DNA of 7,247 nucleotides from an uncultured Fimbriimonadales bacterium (lineage in GTDB: Bacteria > Armatimonadota > Fimbriimonadia > Fimbriimonadales > GBS-DC), in contig CALAMM010000018.1 in assembly GCA_937925775.1 (NCBI GenBank), positions 1 through 7,247 on the forward strand. The letters run 5' to 3'. Each line of letters begins with the position of its first letter. Position 1 is the stretch's first letter. Under the pieces are notes generated by a model, which saw nothing but the letters and a program-made list of their open reading frames with translations, was not told the DNA's origin and searched no databases. Shown here in pieces: positions 1 to 6,065 of this stretch. The translations under genes were made by a program, and so were the position numbers.

Positions 1-383
1 CCGACCTTGATTGGACGCTCCAGCAGGATAATAATCCCGCTGATGAAGTTGTTCGCGATGTTCTGCAGCCCGAAGCCGATACCGACCCCGATTGCGCCAG
101 CCAGCACATTGAACGCCGTGAGGTCGACGCCCGCGCTTTGAATAATCACGACGCTGCCGATGAACAGAAGCAAGTAGCGCAGCAGGGAGCCGATAGCCTC
201 GCGGGCGCCGAGATCGAGGCTGGTGCGGGCAAGTAGGCGGCGCGCTACAAACCGCTTGAGCCAGAGCGTCAGCCCATACAGCCCGGCGAAGCTGAGCAAA
301 AGCACTGCAACCCCGCCTGCCGTCAACGCGCTGTCGCCCACTCGGAACAGCGGATAATCCCACAAGTCGCGTAGAGTGTCCAA
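1..383 (-). CDS. MscS-family mechanosensitive ion channel, N-terminal part (C-terminus beyond left edge)
   Basis: Read on the minus strand, the translation contains the MscS pore-helix signature: a glycine/alanine-rich run AGAIGVGIGFGLQNIANNF, preceded by SAGVDLTAFNVL and followed by ISGIIILLERPIKVG at the window edge. This is the third, pore-lining transmembrane helix and the start of the beta domain. Two hydrophobic segments precede it (around AGGVAVLLLSFAGLYGL and LLRYLLLFIGSVVII), giving the three-helix layout of a small MscS channel that relieves turgor in hypo-osmotic shock. About 127 residues are visible; the cytoplasmic domain is off the window. The start is uncertain. I chose TTG at 383 because a TAAAAT box lies just upstream and the residues further out look non-coding. 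An in-frame ATG at 452 is the alternative, and a stop lies not far beyond it. The gene is divergent from the NurA-like gene. Family assignment is secure; the start is not. Confidence 0.88.
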   Translation of the reverse strand, partial: MDTLRDLWDYPLFRVGDSALTAGGVAVLLLSFAGLYGLTLWLKRFVARRLLARTSLDLGAREAIGSLLRYLLLFIGSVVIIQSAGVDLTAFNVLAGAIGVGIGFGLQNIANNFISGIIILLERPIKV

Positions 384-393
384 CGGGTGTAGG

Positions 394-399
394 ATTTTA
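394..399 (-). promoter_or_regulatory. possible -10 box (TAAAAT) of the MscS gene
   Basis: On the minus strand TAAAAT ends 10 bases before the proposed TTG start at 383. Transcription starting about 7 bases downstream would give an almost leaderless mRNA. I see no convincing -35 box and no Shine-Dalgarno sequence before the TTG. This is a pattern call only. A similar GGTAAAAT string precedes the thioesterase start at 1710. Confidence 0.25.
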
Positions 400-499
400 C
401 CATGCTGGGCGGGTACACAGGAGGGCAGGCGACTGGCTGAAGTTGACCCCATCGCGGGTGGGAGCAGGATTCTCCGTTGCGGTAGCGAACTGTTGCCTT

Positions 500-1570
500 A
501 TGACACCGTTTCTGCAGAAGGTTGTACAGTTCCTGCGCGAGAACCCCGAAGGCGTGCAGCTGGTGCGACGGGTGTGTACGGAAGACACCATCGAGCCGCC
601 TGAAGAGGAAGGGGGAATTAGCCGCGCCCTGCTTGTACCTGAACCCGATCGCAAGGAGTTCGGGGTGTTCGAAGTGCCTCGCACCGATGAGCCGACCCAA
701 TTCACTCATTTCATCGACGGCATTCAGCACTCGCACCTGCTCTACTATCAGCAGACCGATCGGGGCGTCTTGCCTGTGGTCTATGGCTATGTTGCGGCGA
801 TGGTGTTGGCGCGGCGCGGGCGCGAACTGCACCCTGTGCCTGAGCTGACCGAGTCGGAGGAAGCGCTTTACTTGCCGCTGAAAGCGTTCGACCCGAATAA
901 GTTCAAGCGTGCAGGGCTCACGGTGCACGATTCGCTGGAGGAGCGCGAGCTTGAGAAGACCTCGTTTGCGACGATGCTTGTACGGGCGGGAGCGACAGTC
1001 GCGCGCGTGCGCGACCGCTTAGAGCGCAAACTTGCCCTGCAGTGGATCAACCAGCAAACGCCCAGCTCCAGCGATTGGCTGCTTGTGGACGGTTCGATTG
1101 CCGACCTGATGAGCGCGTTGGAACGCAGGCGGTTGGTGAAGGTGGTGGGCGTGTCCAAATCGCACCGCACGAGCTATCTGGAGATTAGCTGGATGCTGCA
1201 GGTGCTGAACATGCCTGCGGGCTATCGCAGCAGCGTGTTTCGTCCTGTGCGCGAGGGGCAGAACGAGGTGTATAGTTGGTACCTGCGGTTGCGTTGGCAG
1301 GCGGGCGCGTCGCCGACCTACGGGTTGGTGCGTGTCGAGACGCCTGTGCTGACCAGCCCCGACGACACGCGCGAGTGGGCGGATCGGATTTCGGCGTGGC
1401 TATTGCAGGAGACGCGCCCGTTGAGTCTGCCCGACCCGCGCTACGACCGCCTGCTCTACCCGTTTCGGATGTGTGAGCAATATCTGCGCAGTCGCGCCCC
1501 CAGCGAAGCCGTGATGCGCACGGCGATCGAGCGCGTCGGCCTCTTTACCAGCGCACGCGCCGCCTCGTAG
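500..1570 (+). CDS. NurA-like nuclease domain protein
   Basis: A 356-residue protein from ATG 500. The pattern fits the NurA family: an early aspartate motif FIDG (residues 71-74), a second aspartate motif LLVDGSI (about 194-200), then VVGVSKSH (about 215-222), and a C-terminal YPFRMCEQYLR region (about 320-330). In NurA, the first two acidic motifs hold catalytic metal-binding residues. The family is a 5'-3' exonuclease and endonuclease that works with the HerA hexameric ATPase in DNA end processing. No HerA gene is in the window, so the partnership is inferred. The reading frame extends upstream to a TTG at 443, but those 19 residues overlap the promoter side of the divergent channel gene, so ATG 500 is preferred. 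No clear Shine-Dalgarno sequence precedes it. The stop TAG lies inside a repeat-like sequence. I recognise motifs rather than close relatives, so the call is moderate. Confidence 0.6.
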   Translation: MTPFLQKVVQFLRENPEGVQLVRRVCTEDTIEPPEEEGGISRALLVPEPDRKEFGVFEVPRTDEPTQFTHFIDGIQHSHLLYYQQTDRGVLPVVYGYVAAMVLARRGRELHPVPELTESEEALYLPLKAFDPNKFKRAGLTVHDSLEERELEKTSFATMLVRAGATVARVRDRLERKLALQWINQQTPSSSDWLLVDGSIADLMSALERRRLVKVVGVSKSHRTSYLEISWMLQVLNMPAGYRSSVFRPVREGQNEVYSWYLRLRWQAGASPTYGLVRVETPVLTSPDDTREWADRISAWLLQETRPLSLPDPRYDRLLYPFRMCEQYLRSRAPSEAVMRTAIERVGLFTSARAAS

Positions 1571-1589
1571 CGTCGGCATCCACGCTGAC
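1565..1589 (+). repeat. probable relic of the aceB-aceA hairpin repeat, overlapping the nurA-like stop
   Basis: The first 13 bases (TCGTAGCGTCGGC) are identical to 5620-5632, at the left edge of the hairpin array, and 12 of them recur inside its two long units. The following bases end in CGCTGAC, which also occurs in the short units. The segment can fold as GTCGGC with GCTGAC (6 bp, one G-T pair, loop ATCCAC). It covers the TAG stop at 1568-1570 and could act in 3'-end formation, though no T-run follows. The match is short, so shared origin is inferred. Confidence 0.4.
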
Positions 1590-1696
1590 CCATCCAGCAG
1601 GGAGCCACAGGTCCACGCCACGCCGAGCGTGATGCCTATGCAACAGAGTGCGACGCTATTCCCGTCGCTGCGCCCTATATGCCCTTTCTGCGGGGG

Positions 1697-1702
1697 TAAA
1701 AT
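1697..1702 (+). promoter_or_regulatory. possible -10 box (TAAAAT) of the thioesterase gene
   Basis: TAAAAT preceded by GGGGG lies 7 bases before ATG 1710, a spacing expected for a leaderless or near-leaderless transcript. No good -35 match is seen at the expected distance. It also supports ATG 1710 over the upstream in-frame starts (GTG 1629, ATG 1632, ATG 1638), which would lie before this box. Confidence 0.28.
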
Positions 1703-1709
1703 TTTGCCG

Positions 1710-2225
1710 ATGGAGCCGCGCACGCCTTCGGAGACAGAGGTCGTCCTTACACAGATGATGAACCCCGAACATGCGAATCCGTTGGGGAATGTGCATGGCG
1801 GTTGGGTACTGAAGCTGATTGACGAAGCGGGCAGCATTGTTGCCTCACGCCACGCCCGCAACCCTGCTGTGACGGTTGAGATCGACTCCGTCAGTTTCCG
1901 CGAGCCTGTGCATGTGGGGAATCTGGTGCATGTGCGGGCGCGGATGGTGCGTGCATGGCGCACTTCGATGGAGGTGGAGGCGGTGGTTGAGGCGGAGAAC
2001 CCCTTGACGGGCGAGCGTCGGATTACCTCGCAGGCGTATCTGGTCTATGTCGCGTTGGATCATGCGGGTCGTCCGACGCCTGTTCCTCCCGTGCAGCCTG
2101 AAACCGAAGAGGAGCGACGCAAGTGGGAAGAGGCGGAGGTGCGTCGCGCCGAGCGGCTTGCCCGACGCGAACGCGAAAGGCACCCTACACCTTGTGGGCG
2201 CCGCTCTCATCACGATGTTTCTTGA
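1710..2225 (+). CDS. hotdog-fold acyl-CoA thioesterase
   Basis: A 171-residue cytoplasmic thioesterase that hydrolyses acyl-CoA to free acid and CoA. The diagnostic stretch is at residues 21-41: HANPLGNVHGG followed by the helix WVLKLIDEAG. This is the YciA/ACOT7-type active-site motif, with N24 and D38 as the expected catalytic pair and the HGG turn (29-31) at the start of the hotdog helix. The strands VTVEIDSVSFREPVHVGNL and the later ITSQAYLVYVALD complete one hotdog domain, so the protein would work as an oligomer. From about residue 131 a very charged helical tail (EEERRKWEEAEVRRAERLARR) is added, as in several relatives. The last 13 residues are encoded opposite the end of the convergent dioxygenase gene. 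The frame is open back to GTG 1629, but that N-terminal extension does not match the family. Substrate chain length cannot be read from the sequence. Confidence 0.88.
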   Translation: MEPRTPSETEVVLTQMMNPEHANPLGNVHGGWVLKLIDEAGSIVASRHARNPAVTVEIDSVSFREPVHVGNLVHVRARMVRAWRTSMEVEAVVEAENPLTGERRITSQAYLVYVALDHAGRPTPVPPVQPETEEERRKWEEAEVRRAERLARRERERHPTPCGRRSHHDVS

Positions 2226-3360
2226 GATACTTCATAAACGGCGTGCCGCCGGTGCCGACGCGGGTCGGGTTCTTCGGATCCTTCGCCTGCTGCTTGTAGA
2301 TGTATTGGGCGGCATACTCCAGGTGCAGCGCGCGGAAGCGATAGATGCCCTCGATGCAGGCGTTGTAGACCGTGCGTAGCGCGGCGTCGCCGCTGTGCAG
2401 CACCACATTCCGCACGGTTGAGCGTGTCTCCACCGCTTCCACGAACCGCCTGTGGGCTGGAGGCATGTAGAGGCGCATCTCCATCAGGTAGGTTTTGAGC
2501 GGGTCGTCGGCGTGTTGCACGCCCAGTAGCCCGTCCAGCGTTGGCACAATCGCGCTTTGTGCGCCCGTCTCGCCGCGAAACTGTTGCGGTTGCCCGCCGT
2601 AGGCATCCACGCCCTCGTAGACCAAGCCGTTGGGCAGGGCGGGGTTGTTCTTCCAGCCGTGGATGTAGGGGCGCACGCGATGGTAATAGATATAGGGGTC
2701 GCATGCTTCGGGCATACGGGCTAACACGGCGTACATCTGCTCCAGCGCGGCGGCGACTTCTTGGAGCGCTGCGGTGAGCGTTGGGAGATCGTTTTGCGCC
2801 GCGGCGCGCAGGGCTATCGGGACTTGGCGGATTGCTCGCGCCGCTTTCGCCTCGATGTCCACATGGATTAGAATAAACCACTCCTCGTCTAACCCCGCGA
2901 GAAAGTTCTGCAGGAGCACGATGTTGCCCAGTTCGATGGGGGCGTTGGGGTCTAACCGTCGCCAGTTATCCAGCGCGTAGGAGGCGTAAGAGAGCACGGG
3001 CGGTCTGCCCAGTCGCTGGCTGACCTCGTACCATGGCTGCGCGAGGTTTGGGGGGATGCGCTCGGCGGGCGCGTCGCCGTTCCAGACATAACCGTGCCCG
3101 ATGTAGGAGAGCAGCATCATCGCGCGGCGCAGGGCGCGCTCGGTCTGGAGTCCCTCGATGGTCAGGCGTGGCATGGCGTCCACAACCCGCCGAATCTGCT
3201 GCGCCACGAGCAGTTTTGGCAAATCCGCCGCAATCTGCTCCCACGGGGCGTAGTATGGGTCCTCCAGATAGGGCAGCGGATCTTCCGCAGGCAGGAACCC
3301 CCGCTCTGGGTGCACCTCGTAGTCTTCCAATCGCAGTGTGTCAGTGTAAGCCGTCTGCAT
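2185..3360 (-). CDS. indoleamine 2,3-dioxygenase-like heme dioxygenase
   Basis: A 391-residue protein along the whole indoleamine 2,3-dioxygenase (IDO) family. These heme enzymes open the indole ring of tryptophan to N-formylkynurenine, the first step of the kynurenine pathway. Visible landmarks are DYEVHPERGFLP near the start, RPPVLSYASYALDNW (119-133), RVRPYIHGWKNNPALPNGL (228-246), FRGETGAQSA (261-270), MRLYMPPAHRRF (295-306), FRALHLEYAAQYI (342-354) and GTGGTPFMKYLKKHRD (369-384). H346 is the expected proximal heme ligand. R230 aligns with human IDO1 R231, Y225 with F226, F162 with F163, and H166 with S167. The start is ATG 3360, with GGAGG 8 bases upstream; the frame runs back to TTG 3399, but nothing supports that extension. 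It follows the small exported protein gene by 56 bases on the same strand. No other kynurenine-pathway gene is in the window, so substrate and role are inferred from the family. Confidence 0.9.
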   Translation of the reverse strand: MQTAYTDTLRLEDYEVHPERGFLPAEDPLPYLEDPYYAPWEQIAADLPKLLVAQQIRRVVDAMPRLTIEGLQTERALRRAMMLLSYIGHGYVWNGDAPAERIPPNLAQPWYEVSQRLGRPPVLSYASYALDNWRRLDPNAPIELGNIVLLQNFLAGLDEEWFILIHVDIEAKAARAIRQVPIALRAAAQNDLPTLTAALQEVAAALEQMYAVLARMPEACDPYIYYHRVRPYIHGWKNNPALPNGLVYEGVDAYGGQPQQFRGETGAQSAIVPTLDGLLGVQHADDPLKTYLMEMRLYMPPAHRRFVEAVETRSTVRNVVLHSGDAALRTVYNACIEGIYRFRALHLEYAAQYIYKQQAKDPKNPTRVGTGGTPFMKYLKKHRDESGAHKV

Positions 3361-3368
3361 CGTTGCAT

Positions 3369-3373
3369 CCTCC
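3369..3373 (-). promoter_or_regulatory. Shine-Dalgarno sequence deciding the dioxygenase start
   Basis: Minus-strand GGAGG ends 8 bases before ATG 3360. It favours this start over the in-frame ATG at 3393 and TTG at 3399, which have no comparable site. Confidence 0.65.
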
Positions 3374-3416
3374 ACTGAGATTATTGCCGTCATTGGCAAC
3401 TCGGTTTAGCGCGGGG

Positions 3417-3797
3417 TTATGCGGGCGGTCGTGCGCTGAGTCCGGGCAGGGTCTGACGCAGCTGCTTGAGCCAGTGTTCGGCGAGCTGCCTAACGCTCAT
3501 GCGCGCCGCCTCTGCATCGGCGGGCGTCACCGTAACCAGCAGTTGCCCGCGAATGTAGATTTCGTACTGTTGACCCTTGCGTACTTCTTTGAGTGTAATT
3601 TGCTCTTCGCTGAGTCGGGCACCGAGATGCGCACTCAATCGCTCTTCAATTATCCGCGCTCGCTCTTCCACGCTGAGGTTGCCGTGTCCCGCCCGTAAGC
3701 GCATAATGAACTTGCCGCCGATCGAAATGTCCACATAGTTCTGCGCAAATGCCACACTCATCAATATCGCTCCGATTAGGCTCCAGAATCTCTTCAT
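3417..3797 (-). CDS. small exported protein resembling the periplasmic N-terminal domain of cyanobacterial-type MscS channels
   Basis: A 126-residue protein with a clear signal peptide: KR at residues 2-3, a hydrophobic core to about residue 16, and a likely cleavage after AFA (16-18) before Q19. The mature part starts with VDISIGGKFIMRLRAG, then LSVEERARIIEERL (41-54), a beta-like segment QQYEIYIRGQLLVTVTPADAEAA, and LAEHWLKQLRQTL near the end. From memory, this order (strand naming a quantity, SxEERAxxIxxRL helix, strand ending TVTxADA, terminal LAxxWxxxL helix) matches the periplasmic domain in front of the membrane part of many cyanobacterial MscS-type channels. Here it ends at residue 126 with no membrane domain. 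ATG 3797 is preferred over TTG 3803; GGAGG lies 10 bases upstream. It is probably cotranscribed with the dioxygenase gene downstream. Export is well supported; domain identity is moderate and function unknown. Confidence 0.72.
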   Translation of the reverse strand: MKRFWSLIGAILMSVAFAQNYVDISIGGKFIMRLRAGHGNLSVEERARIIEERLSAHLGARLSEEQITLKEVRKGQQYEIYIRGQLLVTVTPADAEAARMSVRQLAEHWLKQLRQTLPGLSARPPA

Positions 3798-3818
3798 TTC
3801 CAAAAACCCTCCGACAGG

Positions 3819-3824
3819 AGTATA
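3819..3824 (-). promoter_or_regulatory. possible -10 box (TATACT) of the exported-protein/dioxygenase unit
   Basis: Minus-strand TATACT lies about 21 bases before ATG 3797, and GGAGG falls between them, so the geometry fits a short leader with a ribosome binding site. No good -35 sequence is present at 16-18 bases. The region 3798-3970 is the shared control region with the divergent malate synthase gene. Confidence 0.35.
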
Positions 3825-3970
3825 CCCGCTTTTACAGAAACGGCTTGTCGACCGCGCTGAGGGACGGATTGCGCGTCTGTTTGGGGTATCCTTTTCCCGT
3901 GCCGATTTGGTGCTCGTGGATTTGACTTATCAGTCGGTGAGAATCTCGAGGAGGAGAACGGAGGCATCTG

Positions 3971-5572
3971 ATGGACTACCGAGCGGAATTGAATCGCCAA
4001 CTTTCTGGCGAAGGGGTTGAAGTGCGTGGCACCGTTTCGCAGGCGTATGCGCAGATTCTCACTCCCGATGCGCTGCGGTTTGTGGCGGAGCTGACGCGCC
4101 GGTTCAACCCGCGTCGCAAGGAGCTACTCCGCCTACGCGAGGAGCGTCAAGCGCGTCTGAACGCGGGCGAGAACCCCGACTTTCTGCCCGAAACCGCCCC
4201 CATCCGCGAAAGTGAGTGGCAAGTGGCGCCCCCGCCCCCCGACCTGCTGGATAGGCGCGTGGAGATTACGGGCCCTGTTGACCGCAAGATGATTATCAAC
4301 GCGCTCAACTCAGGCGCGAAGGTGTTCATGGCGGATTTCGAGGACGCCAACTCGCCCACTTGGGACAACTGCGTGCAAGGACAGATTAACCTCTACGACG
4401 CCGTGCGCCGCACGATTGAATACACCAGCCCCGACGGCAAAGAGTACCGCCTGAATGAGCAGACGGCAGTGCTGTGCGTGCGTCCGCGCGGGTGGCATCT
4501 GCCCGAAAAGCATCTAATTATCGACGGCGAACCTGCGCCTGGCGCACTGATGGACTTCGGACTCTACTTCTATCACAACGCCCGCGAGCTGATTCAGCGT
4601 GGCACAGGTCCCTACTTCTACCTGCCCAAGCTGGAGAGCCACCTGGAGGCGCGGTTGTGGAACGATGTGTTCATCTTCGCGCAGGAGCGACTGGGCATTC
4701 CGCGGGGCACCATCCGCGCCACCGTGCTGATAGAGAACATTCTCGCGGCGTTCGAGTGCGAGGAGATTCTGTACGAGTTGCGCGAGCATGCGGCGGGGCT
4801 GAACAGCGGGCGATGGGACTATCTGTTCAGCGTGATACGCAAGTTCCGTAATCGCGAGGACCTCGTGTTGCCCGACCGCGCCACGCTGACGATGACCGTG
4901 CCGTTTATGAAGGCGTACTCGGAACTGGTGGTGCAAAGCTGCCACAAGCGCGGCATCCACGCGATTGGGGGCATGTCGGCGTACATTCCGCGCCGCGACG
5001 ATCCTGAGGCCAATGCCCGCGCGATTGCGCAAGTCGTCGCTGACAAGGAGCGCGAGGTGAGCGAGGGCTACGACGGCACATGGGTCGCCCACCCCGGCTT
5101 AGTCCCCGTCGTGCTGGAGGTGTTCAACAAGCACATGCCCACGCCCAACCAGATTGACAAGCGGCCCCAACGCCCAATCACGGCGCAGGAGCTGCTGAAC
5201 TTCCCGCGCGGCGACATTACAGAGGCGGGCATGCGCACGAACATCAATGTCAGCCTGCGTTATCTGGACTCGTGGCTGCGGGGCGTGGGCGCGGCGGCGA
5301 TTAACCATCTGATGGAAGACGCCGCGACGGTCGAAATCTCCCGCTCACAGCTATGGCAGTGGATTCGGCGCAAGGCGACGCTCAGCGACGGACGCCCGAT
5401 CACGCCTGAACTGTTCCAACAGATGCTGGAGGAGGAGTTGGCGAGCATCCGCGCGAGCTACGGCAGTGCGCCCCACCGCCTCGACGACGCCGCCACGATA
5501 CTCCGACGCGCCGTGCTAACGGAAGAGTTTGTCGACTTCATCACGCTAATTGCCTACGAATATATCGACTAA
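3971..5572 (+). CDS. aceB: malate synthase A
   Basis: A full-length 533-residue malate synthase of the A isoform. It condenses glyoxylate with acetyl-CoA to give malate and CoA, the second step of the glyoxylate shunt, in the cytoplasm. Hallmarks seen are FMADFEDANSPTWDN (119-133), RPRGWHL (171-177), the family signature KLESHLEARLWNDVF (220-234) running on to TVLIENI (251-257), RWDYLFS (281-287), DGTWVAHPGL (368-377) and MEDAATVEISRSQLWQW (448-464). By alignment with the E. coli enzyme, R171 would bind the enolate, E255 and D283 would hold magnesium, and D450 would be the catalytic base. All are present, so the enzyme should be active. The start ATG has GGAGG 6 bases upstream, with a second purine-rich GGAGGAG just before that. 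A TTGACT string at 3922-3927 lacks a good -10 partner. Isocitrate lyase follows on the same strand after a repeat-filled gap. Confidence 0.97.
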   Translation: MDYRAELNRQLSGEGVEVRGTVSQAYAQILTPDALRFVAELTRRFNPRRKELLRLREERQARLNAGENPDFLPETAPIRESEWQVAPPPPDLLDRRVEITGPVDRKMIINALNSGAKVFMADFEDANSPTWDNCVQGQINLYDAVRRTIEYTSPDGKEYRLNEQTAVLCVRPRGWHLPEKHLIIDGEPAPGALMDFGLYFYHNARELIQRGTGPYFYLPKLESHLEARLWNDVFIFAQERLGIPRGTIRATVLIENILAAFECEEILYELREHAAGLNSGRWDYLFSVIRKFRNREDLVLPDRATLTMTVPFMKAYSELVVQSCHKRGIHAIGGMSAYIPRRDDPEANARAIAQVVADKEREVSEGYDGTWVAHPGLVPVVLEVFNKHMPTPNQIDKRPQRPITAQELLNFPRGDITEAGMRTNINVSLRYLDSWLRGVGAAAINHLMEDAATVEISRSQLWQWIRRKATLSDGRPITPELFQQMLEEELASIRASYGSAPHRLDDAATILRRAVLTEEFVDFITLIAYEYID

Positions 5573-5588
5573 CCAGCAACTGAGCTGG
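5573..5588 (+). terminator. small hairpin directly after the aceB stop
   Basis: CCAGC and GCTGG form a 5-bp stem around a 6-base loop, beginning on the base after the TAA stop. No T-run follows, so intrinsic termination is doubtful. It may only help 3'-end stability, or it may be chance. Confidence 0.2.
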
Positions 5589-5776
5589 AGCGAAGCAGGG
5601 TGCGCCGCCCTTTGTGGCATCGTAGCGTCGGCGTTCTTGTCGACGAGCTTTGCTTGGACAAGAATGTCCAAGCCACGAGGCGTCTCGCTGACGAACGACG
5701 CTTGGACAGGAATGTCCAAGCCACAAGGCGTCTCGCTGACGAGCTATGCTTGGACAAGAATGTCCAAGCCACGCAA

Positions 5777-5811
5777 AGCGTAGCGTCGGCGTCTCGCCGA
5801 CGAGCTATGCT
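5777..5811 (+). repeat. second, longer hairpin of the 61-base unit
   Basis: CGTCGGCG (5784-5791) pairs perfectly with CGCCGACG (5795-5802) around TCT. The stem continues, after a two-base bulge, as AGCGTAG with CTATGCT (one G-T pair), for 15 bp in total. The right arm runs into the first three bases of the next unit's hairpin, so the two structures compete. The left arm is the sequence missing from the 48-base units. Confidence 0.7.
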
Positions 5812-6029
5812 TGGACAAGAATGTCCAAGCCACGAGGCGTCCCGCCGACGAGCTATGCTTGGACAAGAATGTCCAAGCCACAAGGCGTCTCGCCGACGAA
5901 CTACGCTTGGACACGAATGTCCAAGCCACAAGGCGTCTCGCCGACGAACGACGCTTGGACACGAATGTCCAAGCCACAAGGCGTCTCGCTGACGAACGAC
6001 GCTTGGACAGGAATGTCCGAGCCACGCAG

Positions 6030-6065
6030 AGCGTAGCGTCGGCGTCCTCGCCGACGAATGACGCT
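6030..6065 (+). repeat. second, longer hairpin of the 62-base unit
   Basis: CGTCGGCG (6037-6044) pairs with CGCCGACG (6049-6056) around TCCT. A further 5-bp stem, AGCGT with ACGCT, closes it outside an internal loop. It matches the structure at 5777-5811 but with different flanking bases, which suggests the pairing itself is kept. Confidence 0.68.

Noticed and set aside
323..928. 201-residue minus-strand reading frame opposite the NurA-like gene
   Set aside because: It is a shadow of the plus-strand gene, in a different frame from the real MscS translation, with no recognisable domain.
1629..1709. 27-residue N-terminal extension of the thioesterase with a CPFC motif
   Set aside because: Only one CxxC pair is present, the family normally starts near ATG 1710, and the TAAAAT box lies inside the extension.
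3033..3698. 221-residue plus-strand reading frame opposite the dioxygenase and exported-protein genes
   Set aside because: It spans two well-supported minus-strand genes and their spacer, is arginine- and alanine-rich as expected for an antisense frame, and shows no domain.
3922..3950. TTGACT as a -35 box for malate synthase
   Set aside because: No acceptable -10 sequence lies 16-18 bases downstream, so I did not list it as a promoter.
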